Shown: in pieces, positions 8,041-16,948 of the stretch
Layout: the number at the start of each line of letters is the position of its first letter
Position numbering within the stretch: position 1 is the first letter of the stretch
Assembly: GCF_030815415.1 (NCBI RefSeq)
Contig: NZ_JAUSWW010000001.1
Span: forward strand, 5,394,001 to 5,458,000
From: Streptomyces canus
Lineage (GTDB): Bacteria > Actinomycetota > Actinomycetes > Streptomycetales > Streptomycetaceae
Length of the DNA: 64,000 nucleotides
Direction: 5' to 3'
Made by a program: the position numbers and the translations under genes
Notes under the pieces: generated by a model
Seen by the model: only the letters and a program-made list of their open reading frames with translations
Database searches by the model: none
What the model was told of the DNA's origin: nothing

Positions 8041-8115
8041 AAACGCAGGTCAGCGGCGGCGCGAATCAACCGTGGTGCTGAGCGTCCCGCGGATGGCGTA
8101 TGCTGGTTTCACCGA

Positions 8116-8189
8116 CGCGGGGTGGAGCAGCTCGGTAGCTCGCTGGGCTCATAACCCAGAGGTCGCAGGTTCAAATCCTGTCCCCGCTA
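8116..8189 (+). tRNA. Initiator tRNA-fMet (CAT)
   Basis: A 74-nt cloverleaf with anticodon CAT in the loop CTCATAA. It has the initiator hallmarks: a mismatched first acceptor pair (C1 with T72) and three consecutive G:C pairs in the anticodon stem (GGG/CCC). CCA is not encoded. The T-arm is GCAGGTTCAAATCCTGT. A TATGCT -10-like box lies 15 nt upstream (8098-8103). A strong hairpin follows at 8197. Confidence 0.96.
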
Positions 8190-8196
8190 CTCACGG

Positions 8197-8236
8197 CTCA
8201 GGGCCGGAGTCCAGTTCACTGGACTCCGGCCCTGAG
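8197..8236. terminator. Terminator after tRNA-fMet
   Basis: Perfect 18-bp arms CTCAGGGCCGGAGTCCAG / CTGGACTCCGGCCCTGAG around TTCA, starting 8 nt after the tRNA. Confidence 0.88.
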
Positions 8237-8296
8237 TGTTTCCCCCGGTCGGGCCACACGGCTCGCCGCCGGGCCCGGTCCGGGAAACCGGGGCAT

Positions 8297-8928
8297 GTGG
8301 ATAAGGCGGCGGTGGCGGGACGGCGTATCTCCGCCTTCTTACGGGTGCTGCCCGTCCTGCTGATCGCCGCCTTCGCCGTCCATATGCGGTTCGGTTTCCG
8401 GCTGGACGCCGACACCCTCACCGAGGCGCTCACCGTGGCGGTGGTCGCCGTGCCGGCCGCCGTCCTCACCGGGTCGTGCTCCGCGGCGACCAGCGGCTCG
8501 CCTCCCAGCGCCAGATCGCCGAAGCCGCCCAGCGGGCGGTGCTGCCCGAGCCCGACGACCGGATCGGCGGGTTCGACATCGCGGTGCGGTACGAGGCCGC
8601 GCAGCAGGACACCTTCATCGGCGGGGACCTGTACGCGGTGCAGGACAGTCCGTACGGGGTGCGGCTGGTGGTGGGGGGACGTGCGCGGGAAGGGCATGGG
8701 GGCGGTGGCCGCGGTCGCCGTCGTCATCGGGGCGTTCCGGGAGGCCGCCGAGCCCGCGTTGCCGCTGGGCATGGGCGAACTGGGGAGCCGGCCCGACCGT
8801 GCGGAGGAGGCGGTTTTCCCGGGCGGGGCGACGCTGTTGCTGTATACAGACGGGCTGTCCGAGGCGCGGGACCGGTACGGGGAGTTCTACGATCCGGCGG
8901 CGCGGCTCGCGGGGCGCGCCTTCCGGGT
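8297..8928 (+). pseudogene. Decayed SpoIIE-type PP2C serine phosphatase
   Basis: The N-terminal piece (GTG at 8297; RVLPVLLIAAFAVHMRFGF membrane segment) and the C-terminal piece (DVRGKGMGAVAAVAVVIGAF, then FPGGATLLLYTDGLSEARDRYGEFYD) share one frame. The middle (SQRQIAEAAQRAVLPEPDDR, GGFDIAVRYEAA, DTFIGGDLYAVQDSPYG) is in another. One shift lies near 8475-8480 and one in the six-G run at 8673-8678, where removing one G restores GDVRGKG. The region between AFREAAEPALP and the GATLLLYTDG motif is also shortened by roughly 90 codons compared with intact family members. The ORF continuing to 9181 is not meaningful. Confidence 0.88.
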
Positions 8929-9170
8929 CGGCTTTATCACCTGGGGTGATCGGGTGAGTGCCCTCCGCATAACAACTGACATACAGTCAATACCTGTGAG
9001 TTTACTGGAGGGCGGTCAACTCGCCCGTTTTTCACCGCTCATGGACCCGTACGTCCAGCGGAAAAAGGTTAATGATCAAGCAGAACAGCTTGGAATCCAT
9101 GGTCCGCGTCTATTAACGTTCGATAACGCAGCGCGGTCGTCCCAGCCGTCACAAGAGACGGCTCCGTGCT

Positions 9171-9308
9171 CACGCGCTTAATCCCGCAAGGGAGCCGGGG
9201 AACCACCACCCTGGGGTGAATCGCGCGGATGCCGCCGTGAACTCACGGCCGGTATACGCGCGTAGGAGACCTTCCTGCTCCGAACCCGTCAGCTAACCCG
9301 GTAGGCGA
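9171..9308 (+). promoter_or_regulatory. Cyclic di-AMP riboswitch (ydaO/yuaA type)
   Basis: The leader of the M23 peptidase gene carries the conserved blocks of the ydaO motif in order: AATCCCGCAAGGGAGCCGGG, GAACCACC, GGGGTGAA, a GCCGCCGTGAACTCACGGC hairpin, GCGCGTAGGAGACCTTCCTG, CTCCGAACCCGTCAGCTAA and CCCGGTAGGCG. In actinobacteria this class controls wall hydrolases such as rpf genes and usually acts as an off-switch when c-di-AMP is high. The 5' boundary is approximate. The stretch 8930-9170 before it holds the promoter region and no gene I can support. Confidence 0.9.
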
Positions 9309-9333
9309 GAAGGAAGGAAAGGAGCACGCCCAC

Positions 9334-10395
9334 GTGGCGTCAAACCGGCCTGCCCCCGAGGCCCCGTACGTGCCGAGCCAGCGCAGCACCACCGATGTCT
9401 TCGGCTACGGCAGCTACCACCACGACGAGGGTCCGCGGGAGGAGTGGAATCCCAACGAGGACTCCATCCGACCGGTCCGTGGCAAGCATCGGGTGGCCAA
9501 GCAGCGCAGCGGGGGATTCGCCCGCAGCTCCACCGTCCTGGGCGTCGGTGTCATAGCCGCCGTCGGCGGGGCCGGCATGGCCAGCGCCAACACCGGCAAG
9601 CCGCCGGTCTCCATCTCGATGCCTGACCTTCCGTTCGTGTCCGGCGAGGAGGAGGCACCGCAGGGCTCGGCCACCGCGCTCAGCGACCTCGCCGCGGCCC
9701 CCACGGCCGCCGCCACGGCCGTCACGGACAAGACCCAGATCAGCGTCTCCGACGCCGGCGCCGGCGCCGGTGAGACGCTGCGCAACCGGATCATGGCGCA
9801 GGCCGAGAGCCAGCAGACGCAGGTCGAGAACAAGACGCAGCTCGCCACGCAGAGCGCCCTCGCCGACGAGGCCGCCAAGGCCGAGGCCGCCGCGCTGAAA
9901 AAGGCTGCGGACGACGCCGCCGAGGCGAAGAAGAAGGCGGAGGCGGAGGCCGAGAAGGCCGCCGAGGCCAAGCGGCTCGCCGCGCTGGCGAAGCAGTTCA
10001 CGCTGCCGACCTCCTCGTACACGATCACCTCGACCTTTGGTCAGGCCGGCTCCCTGTGGTCCTCCGGGTACCACACGGGTCTCGACTTCGCGGCTCCCAC
10101 GGGCACGCTCATCAAGGCGATCCACAGCGGCACCATCACGCAGGCCGGCTGGGACGGGTCGTACGGCTACAAGACCGTCCTCACCCTCGACGATGGCACC
10201 GAGCTGTGGTTCGCTCACCAGTCGTCGATCAGCGTCAGCGTGGGCCAGAAGGTCAACACCGGTGATGTGATCGGGCGCGTGGGTGCGACCGGCAACGTCA
10301 CCGGCGCGCATCTGCACCTCGAGGTCCACTCGGGCGGTGCGTCCACCGGGATCGACCCGATGGCGTGGCTGCGGAGCAAGGGGCTCACCCCCTGA
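9334..10395 (+). CDS. M23 family cell-wall peptidase
   Basis: 353 residues from GTG with GGAAAGGAG 9 nt upstream, directly after the c-di-AMP riboswitch. An unusually long charged N-terminus of about 60 residues precedes a hydrophobic segment (STVLGVGVIAAVGGAGMASA) that serves as signal or anchor. Residues about 145-210 are an Ala/Glu/Lys-rich coiled coil. The C-terminal LytM/M23 domain has the zinc motif HTGLDF (HxxxD) and HLHLEV. It should cleave peptidoglycan cross-bridges outside the membrane. Riboswitch control ties its expression to the c-di-AMP signal of wall and osmotic state. A terminator follows. Confidence 0.93.
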   Translation: MASNRPAPEAPYVPSQRSTTDVFGYGSYHHDEGPREEWNPNEDSIRPVRGKHRVAKQRSGGFARSSTVLGVGVIAAVGGAGMASANTGKPPVSISMPDLPFVSGEEEAPQGSATALSDLAAAPTAAATAVTDKTQISVSDAGAGAGETLRNRIMAQAESQQTQVENKTQLATQSALADEAAKAEAAALKKAADDAAEAKKKAEAEAEKAAEAKRLAALAKQFTLPTSSYTITSTFGQAGSLWSSGYHTGLDFAAPTGTLIKAIHSGTITQAGWDGSYGYKTVLTLDDGTELWFAHQSSISVSVGQKVNTGDVIGRVGATGNVTGAHLHLEVHSGGASTGIDPMAWLRSKGLTP

Positions 10396-10410
10396 GTTTT
10401 TCTTGATCCA

Positions 10411-10457
10411 CCGGCGGCCCTGACGCACACCCCCCGACGTCAGGGCCGCCGGTTTTT
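10411..10457 (+). terminator. Rho-independent terminator of the M23 gene
   Basis: 15-bp arms CCGGCGGCCCTGACG / CGTCAGGGCCGCCGG followed by TTTTT, 15 nt after the stop codon. Confidence 0.92.
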
Positions 10458-10552
10458 CCGTCACCGGTTCGGGAACGCCTGCCTCCGCTTGTTTACGGGA
10501 ACTTTGCGGCCGTTTCGGAAGAGCGGTCTGCGCACCGGCGTTGACCCCGTAC

Positions 10553-11497
10553 ATGACTTCTCTTCGCAAGCTGGGCACGTCCGACCTCGAGGTCTTCCCG
10601 CTCTGCCTCGGCGGCAACGTCTTCGGCTGGACCGCCGACGAGACACAGTCCTTCGCCGTACTCGACGCCTACGCGGCCGCGGGCGGCAACTTCGTCGACA
10701 CGGCGGACGCGTACTCCGCGTGGGTCGACGGCAACGTCGGCGGTGAGTCCGAGACCATCATCGGCAAGTGGGTCAAGGCGCGCGGCAACCGCGACGACGT
10801 CGTGATCGCCACGAAGGTCAGCCAGCACCCTGACTTCCAGGGCCTGACGGCCGCGAACATCAAGGCGGCGGCGGACGCCTCCCTGCGCCGCCTCGGCACC
10901 GACCACATCGACCTGTACTACACCCACTTCGACAAGGTGGAAGTGCCGGTCGAGGAGATCATCGGCGCGCTCGACGAGCTGGTGAAGGCGGGCAAGGTGC
11001 GGCACATCGCCGCGTCCAACATCTCCGCCGAGCGCCTGGAGGCGTCCCTCGCCTTCTCCGAGCGCGAGGGACTGGCCCGGTACGTGGCGCTTCAGCCGCA
11101 CTACAACCTGGTCTCGCGCGAGACGTACGAGGGTGAGCTCCAGGACCTGGCCGAACGGACCGGACTGGCCGCCGTCCCGTACTACGCGCTGGCCTCCGGG
11201 TTCCTCACCGGCAAGTACCGCGAAGGCGAGGTGGTGGAGGGCGCCCGTGCCGCCGGTGCCGGCAAGCACCTGGAGACGGAACGCGGCCGCAGGGTCCTCG
11301 CCGCCCTCGACGACATCGCCGAGGCCCATCGCGTGCCGGTGGCGACGGTGGCCCTGGCATGGCTGGCGGCCCGGCCGACGGTGGCGGCGCCCATCGCGTC
11401 CGCACGGACGGTGGAGCAGCTGCCGGCGCTGGTGAAGGTGGCGGAGGTGCGGCTGACGGAGGACGAGGTGACGCGGCTGACGGAGGCGTCGGCCTAG
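10553..11497 (+). CDS. Aldo/keto reductase
   Basis: 314 residues from the ATG at 10553 (MTSLRKLGTSDLEV, the usual start of this family); an upstream TTG at 10541 adds only four residues. The TIM-barrel AKR tetrad is visible: Asp and Tyr in NFVDTADAY, Lys in VVIATKVS and His in LYYTHFDK. The NADPH-binding end is AAPIASARTVEQL. It resembles AKRs of the YajO/YdjG type that reduce small aldehydes. No strong ribosome binding site is seen. The gene stands alone between a terminator and the convergent PrsW-like gene. The physiological substrate is unknown. Confidence 0.92.
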   Translation: MTSLRKLGTSDLEVFPLCLGGNVFGWTADETQSFAVLDAYAAAGGNFVDTADAYSAWVDGNVGGESETIIGKWVKARGNRDDVVIATKVSQHPDFQGLTAANIKAAADASLRRLGTDHIDLYYTHFDKVEVPVEEIIGALDELVKAGKVRHIAASNISAERLEASLAFSEREGLARYVALQPHYNLVSRETYEGELQDLAERTGLAAVPYYALASGFLTGKYREGEVVEGARAAGAGKHLETERGRRVLAALDDIAEAHRVPVATVALAWLAARPTVAAPIASARTVEQLPALVKVAEVRLTEDEVTRLTEASA

Positions 11498-11537
11498 GGG
11501 TGCTGCGCGGCCCAGTGGTGCCGTTCGGCCTTGGCTC

Positions 11538-12848
11538 TCACGTCCGGTACGGGTTGTAGCCGGGGTACTGCACCGCCGGGTACCCGTGCATGGGCCAGTG
11601 CGTCGGCGGGATCACGACCGGGGTCGGCGGTGCCGTCATCCGGGCCGCGTGGTCCAGGGCCGGGCGCGCCGCCTCCCGCCGTACCCACAACTCGTGCAGC
11701 AGTTCCCGCTCCCGTACGACGAAGTCGGCGCCGGCCCGGCCGCGGCGCCCCCGGTGACGGAGGAACGCCAGGGACGTCGCGTACGCCTCGTACTGCGCCA
11801 CCGCCCGCGCCGCCCCCTTCCCGGCGTGGGCGCGGGCGTACTGGCGGGCGATCCGGCGGGCCCGCATCGAGCCGAGGGCGAAGGGTTCGGCGGGGGTGAG
11901 CCAGCCGGCGACGGCGTAGGCGGGCAGTTCCTCGCGCACGGTGCGCAGTTCGCGCTGCCGGGTCCAGATGACGAGCCAGGTCAGCAGGCCGAACGCGGGG
12001 ACCATGAAGGCCGCGTACACGGCGAAGAAGCCGTACTCGCCGAAGGTCGAGGAGCCGTTCCAGACGGCGTGCATGCCCATCGCGAGCAGCAGGCCGGAGA
12101 GCGGCAGCAGCACGCGCCGTACGTGATGGCGGTCCGCCGACAGTGCCGCGATGCCGAAGCCGATGCCGGTGAGGACCGTGAACAGCGGGTGCGCGAACGG
12201 CGACATGATGACGCGGACGAAGAACGTGGCCGCGGTGACGGAGGCGATGCCGCTGTGGCCGGTGAGCTGGTCGGTGCCGAAGGCGGTGCCGAGATAGAGG
12301 ATGTTCTCGGTGAAGGCGAAGCCGGTGGCGGTGACCCCGGCTATCACCACGCCGTCGACGATGCCGGTGAAGTCCCGTCTGCGGAAGAGGAAGACGAGCA
12401 GGACGGCCGCGGCCTTGGCGGTCTCCTCGACGACGGGCGCTATCACGGTCGCGCCGAGGGTGTCGGCGCTGGACGGATCCGCGGTCGCCGTCGCTATCCA
12501 TCTGGTCGCGAAGCTGTTGGCGACGATCGCTATCAGTGCCGCCGCGCAGGCGCCCCAGGAGAACGCGAACAGCAGATTCCGCCAGGGGCCCGGCTCGACC
12601 CGGTCCAGCCAGCGGAAGGCGGCTATCAGCAGCGGTACGGGCAGGATCGCGAGGCCGAGCCCGACCAGGAAGCCCTCGGTGCCGGTCTGTTCGCGCACCA
12701 GGGCGAGGATGACGAGCCCGGAGAGCGCGAGCAGGGTGATGAGCGCGCCGTATCGCACCCACTTGCGCTGCCACCAGTGCGCGTGCCGGAGCGCACCGCC
12801 GCCGGGAGGACCGGTGGGATGCGTCGGGTACGGGGGAAAGGTGGCCAC
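11538..12848 (-). CDS. PrsW-family intramembrane metalloprotease
   Basis: 436 residues from GTG. It is a polytopic membrane protein with about eight hydrophobic segments. The PrsW motifs appear in order: VVEETAK (EExxK, glutamate-rich motif I), GFAFTENILYL (FxxxEN, motif II), HPLFT (metal-binding His) and MHAVWN (HxxWN, motif IV). The C-terminal third (about 290-436) is a hydrophilic cytoplasmic tail specific to actinobacterial members. In Bacillus PrsW cleaves the anti-sigma factor RsiW; the target here is unknown, though ECF sigma systems exist in this window. It lies 110 bp downstream of trmB on the same strand and may be co-transcribed with it. Confidence 0.88.
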   Translation of the reverse strand: MATFPPYPTHPTGPPGGGALRHAHWWQRKWVRYGALITLLALSGLVILALVREQTGTEGFLVGLGLAILPVPLLIAAFRWLDRVEPGPWRNLLFAFSWGACAAALIAIVANSFATRWIATATADPSSADTLGATVIAPVVEETAKAAAVLLVFLFRRRDFTGIVDGVVIAGVTATGFAFTENILYLGTAFGTDQLTGHSGIASVTAATFFVRVIMSPFAHPLFTVLTGIGFGIAALSADRHHVRRVLLPLSGLLLAMGMHAVWNGSSTFGEYGFFAVYAAFMVPAFGLLTWLVIWTRQRELRTVREELPAYAVAGWLTPAEPFALGSMRARRIARQYARAHAGKGAARAVAQYEAYATSLAFLRHRGRRGRAGADFVVRERELLHELWVRREAARPALDHAARMTAPPTPVVIPPTHWPMHGYPAVQYPGYNPYRT

Positions 12849-12958
12849 GGCATCGACCCTAACGAGTCAGGGGCGCCGCCCGCAGGTGGGCGAGGTGGTC
12901 TCGGGCGCCGGTGGGGGTTGGTCGTCGTGCGGTTCCTGCTCCCGCCCTTACTGCTGTC

Positions 12959-13771
12959 CTACCGCTGTACGCGACGGAACAACAGGTCGTTCACGACATG
13001 TCCCTTGTCCAGTCCCTGGCCCTCGAAACGGGTCAGCGGCCGGTAGTCCGGACGGGGCGCAAAACCGCCGTCGGCCTGTGTGTTCTCGAAGTCCGGGTGC
13101 GCCGTGAGCACCTCGAGCATCTGCTCGGCGTACGGCTCCCAGTCGGTGGCGCAGTGCACCACGGCCCCCGGCTTCAGCCGGGTCGCGGCGAGGGTGAGGA
13201 ACTCCGGCTGGATCAGCCGCCGCTTGTGGTGCCGCTTCTTGGGCCAGGGGTCGGGGAAGTAGACGCGCAGCCCGTCCAACGAGTCCGGGGCCAGCATCTC
13301 GCGCAGCAGGATGATCGCGTCGCCGTTGCCCACGCGGACGTTGGAGAGGCCGCTCTGGTCGGCGAGGTTGAGCAGGTTGCCCTGACCGGGGGTGTGCACG
13401 TCGACGGCCAGGATGTTGGTGCCGGGATCGGAGGCCGCCATCCGCTCGGTGGCCTCGCCCATCCCGAACCCGATCTCGAGCACGACCGGGTTGTCGTTCC
13501 CGAACAGCTCGGCCAGGTCGAAGACCTGCTGCCCGTCGATGTCCAGCCCCCACTTGGGCCACAGCCGCTGCAACGCGTCGGCCTGCCCCGCCGTCACCCG
13601 GCTCCGCCGCGGCTGAAAACTCCGGATCCGCCGCTCGAAGTGCGACCCGGCCGGATCGGGCTTGGGCCCGTCGGGAAAACGGGGCTCGCCCTTGGCCCGG
13701 GTGTGCCGGACGGGCTCACCGTGGGCGTGGGCGGACTGGGACGCGTCGGGCGCGTTGCGGGAGTCAGACAC
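12959..13771 (-). CDS. trmB: tRNA (guanine-N7-)-methyltransferase
   Basis: 270 residues from GTG. It methylates G46 of tRNAs with SAM. Motif I EIGFGMGEATERMAA binds SAM, and the hallmark DPWPKKRHHKRRLIQPEFL is intact. The N-terminal 50 residues are a charged, poorly conserved extension. There is no Shine-Dalgarno sequence before the GTG, but TAAAAT lies 10 nt upstream of it and looks like a -10 box. A leaderless transcript is therefore plausible. The longer open frame upstream runs through a repeat element and is not coding. Confidence 0.93.
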   Translation of the reverse strand: MSDSRNAPDASQSAHAHGEPVRHTRAKGEPRFPDGPKPDPAGSHFERRIRSFQPRRSRVTAGQADALQRLWPKWGLDIDGQQVFDLAELFGNDNPVVLEIGFGMGEATERMAASDPGTNILAVDVHTPGQGNLLNLADQSGLSNVRVGNGDAIILLREMLAPDSLDGLRVYFPDPWPKKRHHKRRLIQPEFLTLAATRLKPGAVVHCATDWEPYAEQMLEVLTAHPDFENTQADGGFAPRPDYRPLTRFEGQGLDKGHVVNDLLFRRVQR

Positions 13772-13844
13772 AGTGAGGTCGATTTTACGGGGAGGAGGGA
13801 GAGCACATCCCGGGGGCGGCTGTGCGTCTCGACGTCGGTCCAGG

Positions 13845-14005
13845 CATTTCAGCCCGGGGGTGCCCCTCTGGGGGAGTTTGAGGACGAGGCCCCTCAAGGG
13901 CCGACGGGGGTCCGGGGGCGGAGTCCTCAGAGGCCGGGGTCGAAGGGGCGGCAGCCCCTGGAGGATGGGACGGGTAGGGGCGGCGGGGGCGAGAACCTCC
14001 GCACC
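13845..14005 (+). repeat. Streptomyces intergenic repeat, copy 1
   Basis: It contains the blocks GGGGGAGTTTGAGGACGAGG, GGGGGTCCGGGGGCGGAG and GACGGGTAGGGGCGGCGG. The same blocks recur at 19765-19888 (same orientation) and at 59194-59305 (inverted). It fills the gap between trmB and the hydroxyglutarate oxidase gene. Confidence 0.8.
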
Positions 14006-14022
14006 GCAACCACCACGCCCCG

Positions 14023-15234
14023 TCACACGCCCCCCAGCGCGGCCAGCGCCCTCCTCGCCACCTCCCGCCCGATCGGCAGCGAGGCGGTCGCAGCCGGAGA
14101 CGGCGCGTTCAGCACATGCACGGTCCGCGGCCCCTCCTTGATCAGAAAGTCGTCGACAAGCGTCCCGTCCCGCAGCACTGCCTGCGCCCGCACCCCCGCG
14201 GCAGACGGCACCAGATCACCGTCCTCGACCGCCGGCAACAGCCTGCGCACCGCATCCGCGAACGCCGCCCTGGACACCGACCGCCGCAGCTCACCCGCCC
14301 CGTACCGCCAGTGCCGCCGCGCTATCCGCCACGACCCCGGCCAGGCCAGCGTCGCCCCCAGCTCCCGAGGCCGTACGACCCCCCACCCGTACCCCTCCCG
14401 GGCCAGCGCCGGCACCGCGTTGGGCCCGATGTGGACGCCGCCGTCGATCCCGCGCGTGAGATGCACGCCGAGGAACGGGAACGCCGGGTCGGGCACCGGA
14501 TACACCAGCCCCTTGACCAGCTCGGGGCGCGCCAGCGTGAAGTACTCACCCCGGAACGGCACAATCCGCATCCCGGGCTCGTCCCCGGTCAGCCGGGCAA
14601 CCTCGTCGCAGTGCAGCCCGGCACAGTTCACCAGCACCCGCGCCCTCACGATGTCCCCGTCGGCCGTCCGCACGGCCACCCCGAGCTCCGGCCGCCGGTC
14701 GACGTGGACGACCCGGGCGCCGTACCGGATGTCCGCCCCCGAGGCCTCCGCCAGCTGCCGGGCGACCCCGACGAAGTCGCAGATCCCGGTCGTCCCGACG
14801 TGTATGGCCGCCAGGCCACGCACCTCCGGTTCGTACTCCATGATCTGCGCGGGTCCCAGCTCGCGCACCGGAATCCCGTTCTCCCGGCCTCGCTGGACCA
14901 GTGCGTGCAACCGGGGCAGCTCCGCCTGCTCGGTCGCGACGATCAGCTTGCCGGTGACGGCGTGCGCGATCCCGTACTCCGCGCAGAACTTCACCATCTC
15001 GGCCGCGCCCTTGACGGCGTACCGCGCCTTCAGCGATCCCGGCCGGTAGTAGATCCCGCTGTGGATGACCCCGCTGTTGCGCCCGGTCTGGTGCCGGGCC
15101 GGCCCCTGCTCCTTCTCCAGCACGGTCACCCGCGTCCCCGGCGCGGACCGAGTGATCGCATACGCGGTGGACAACCCGACGATCCCGCCCCCGATGACGA
15201 GCACGTCACAGTCGTAAGCGACCTCCGCCCGCAC
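14023..15234 (-). CDS. lhgO: L-2-hydroxyglutarate oxidase
   Basis: 403 residues from the GTG at 15234, with GGGAGG 8 nt upstream. It is an FAD-dependent oxidase of the DAO fold. The Rossmann motif is DVLVIGGGIVGLSTAYAI, followed by the LhgO-typical ARHQTGRNSGVIHSGIYY with the FAD contact region. GLHCDEVARLTG and FPFLGVHLTRGIDGGVHIGP line the substrate and flavin site. It oxidises L-2-hydroxyglutarate to 2-oxoglutarate (metabolite repair, lysine or glutarate catabolism), feeding electrons to oxygen or quinone. It begins close to a MITE and has no operon partner. Confidence 0.88.
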   Translation of the reverse strand: MRAEVAYDCDVLVIGGGIVGLSTAYAITRSAPGTRVTVLEKEQGPARHQTGRNSGVIHSGIYYRPGSLKARYAVKGAAEMVKFCAEYGIAHAVTGKLIVATEQAELPRLHALVQRGRENGIPVRELGPAQIMEYEPEVRGLAAIHVGTTGICDFVGVARQLAEASGADIRYGARVVHVDRRPELGVAVRTADGDIVRARVLVNCAGLHCDEVARLTGDEPGMRIVPFRGEYFTLARPELVKGLVYPVPDPAFPFLGVHLTRGIDGGVHIGPNAVPALAREGYGWGVVRPRELGATLAWPGSWRIARRHWRYGAGELRRSVSRAAFADAVRRLLPAVEDGDLVPSAAGVRAQAVLRDGTLVDDFLIKEGPRTVHVLNAPSPAATASLPIGREVARRALAALGGV

Positions 15235-15313
15235 CTGCACCACCTCCCGCTTCCGATAGTGCACTGCGCCACTGACAGTGCCTTCAAACGCGGGGATGCG
15301 GGCGGACCCACTC

Positions 15314-15527
15314 CTAGGCCCTGTCGTCAAATTCCCGCCTGCCCCGCGACGCCATGCACGCTCCCCCACTGCCTTGAGGGCGTGGGAGGGGCCCCCACTC
15401 GCCGCACCGGGCACAGACCCACGTACAACCAGTACGAGGGCCTGTGCCCGGCACGCCGAGAGCACGCACCTGACGCCGCGGGGCCCGCCCTTCGGGCGGA
15501 CGACGGGAATGTGACGACAGGGCCTAG
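15314..15527. mobile_element. MITE-like element with 22-bp terminal inverted repeats
   Basis: It begins CTAGGCCCTGTCGTCAAATT and ends, read inward from the right, CTAGGCCCTGTCGTCACATT, so the ends match at all but one position, followed by CCCG on both sides. CTAG at both edges is either part of the ends or a 4-bp target duplication. About 214 bp long, it encodes no protein, and its interior has further hairpins (for example CCGCCCTTCGGGCGG at 15486-15499). It reads as a non-autonomous transposon. Its right edge coincides with the stop codon of the neighbouring regulator gene. Confidence 0.75.
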
Positions 15528-16948
15528 GCCGGAGCCATCAGCAAAGGCCGTGCGCGCTCCCGCAGCTCCACCACGCGCGGCTCGTCACCGTACGGCTCCA
15601 GCCGATGGAGCAGGTCCTTGACGTACTCGGTGGTCCGGGCCGACGAGATACGCCCCGCGACCTCCACGGCCCGCACGCCCTGTTCGCACGCCGCGTCGAG
15701 ATTGCCGGACTCCAGTTCCGCGACCGCCGAGACGACCAGCCGCAGCCCGTGCGACCGGACGAACTCCTCCGTCGGCTTCGACAGGGCCTGCTCGGTGAAC
15801 CGCCGCACCTGGCGAGGCGCCTTCAGGTCGCGGTAGCACTCCGCGGCATCCGCGGCGAACCGGTCGTAGGAGTAGAAGCCCAGCCACGACGGATCCTGGT
15901 CCCCGTCCCGGGACCGCTCCAGCCACCCCTCCGCCGCCTTCAGCGCCGCCCCCGCCGCCTGCGCGTCACCCGCACGCGCGTGCGCACGAGCCTCGACGAG
16001 CCGGAAGAAGCTCATGGTGCGGGCGGTCGCCAGCCCCCGGTTCCGCTCCAGCGCGGCCTGCGCGAGGTCCACGCCCTCGTCGCCGAACCCGCGGTAGGTC
16101 GCCTGCAGGGACATCGACGCCAGCACATACCCGCCGAGGGGTACGTCGGCCGCCGCGCGGGCCAGGCGCAGCGCCTGGATGTAGTACCGCTGCGCGGCCT
16201 CCTGCTGACCGGTGTCGAAGGCCATCCAGCCCGCGAGACGGGTCAGTTCCGCGGAGGCGCCGAACAGCGCCCGGCCCACCTCGTCGGAGTACGAGCCGAG
16301 CAGCAGCGGTGCCGCCTCCACCCGTAAGCACTCCGGCACCATGGACGAACGCCAGTCGCCGCCTCCGTACTTGGAGTCCCAGCGCCTGGCGTCCTCGGCG
16401 GCCTCCCGCAGCTTCTGCACATCGCTGTGGCCGACTTTGAGCGGTGCGCCGGATGCCTCCGCGGAGTTCATCTCGCGCGCGACCGAACTGTCGGCCGGGG
16501 TTATCAGCCACCGTGAGGCAGGCGTTGCGTATGCGCTTACTGCGAACGATCCGGCCAGCGACTGCCAGATGCCACCGGCGCCCGAACGGCGGCCGGCGAG
16601 GTCGAGCCGGTACAGCTCCGTCGCCGAGCGGACGGCCTGTCCGACGTCCCTGGGGAAGGCGAGGCCCACCTCGGGTGCGGGATCCGCGTCCGCCAGACCG
16701 ATCTCGTGGAGCGGCACCGGGCGGCCGAGCTTCTGGCCGATCGCGGCGGCGATGAGGTGCGGCGCGGCGCCCTGCGGCACCATGCCCTTGGACACCCAGC
16801 GCGCCACCGAGGTCTTGTCGTAGCGAAGAGTCAACCCGCGTTGAGAGCCAAGATCGTTGACGCGTCGCGCGAGCCCTGCGTTGCTGATTCCCGCGAGGGC
16901 GAGAACGGCGCCGAGTTTTTCGTTCGGCCCGCGTTGCTCCCTGGACAT
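15524..16948 (-). CDS. HTH-TPR developmental regulator (NsdA/SCO4114-like)
   Basis: 474 residues from the ATG at 16948, with GAGGGG upstream. The N-terminal 70 residues form an XRE-like helix-turn-helix (LGAVLALAGISNAGLARRVND, then TSVARWVSKG). The remainder is helical with TPR-like repeats (for example AQRYYIQALRLARAA, ALERNRGLATARTMSFFRL, AADAAECYRDLKAPRQVRRF). This architecture matches Streptomyces regulators annotated as sporulation-associated or NsdA-like, which repress differentiation and antibiotic production; the specific match is from memory. The stop codon TAG lies within the CTAG at the edge of a MITE, so the native 3' end may have been altered. Confidence 0.82.
   Translation of the reverse strand: MSREQRGPNEKLGAVLALAGISNAGLARRVNDLGSQRGLTLRYDKTSVARWVSKGMVPQGAAPHLIAAAIGQKLGRPVPLHEIGLADADPAPEVGLAFPRDVGQAVRSATELYRLDLAGRRSGAGGIWQSLAGSFAVSAYATPASRWLITPADSSVAREMNSAEASGAPLKVGHSDVQKLREAAEDARRWDSKYGGGDWRSSMVPECLRVEAAPLLLGSYSDEVGRALFGASAELTRLAGWMAFDTGQQEAAQRYYIQALRLARAAADVPLGGYVLASMSLQATYRGFGDEGVDLAQAALERNRGLATARTMSFFRLVEARAHARAGDAQAAGAALKAAEGWLERSRDGDQDPSWLGFYSYDRFAADAAECYRDLKAPRQVRRFTEQALSKPTEEFVRSHGLRLVVSAVAELESGNLDAACEQGVRAVEVAGRISSARTTEYVKDLLHRLEPYGDEPRVVELRERARPLLMAPA

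Noticed and set aside
9010..9032. Small GGGCG/CGCCC hairpin with T-tract before the riboswitch
   Set aside because: A 5-bp stem is too weak to call a terminator with confidence.
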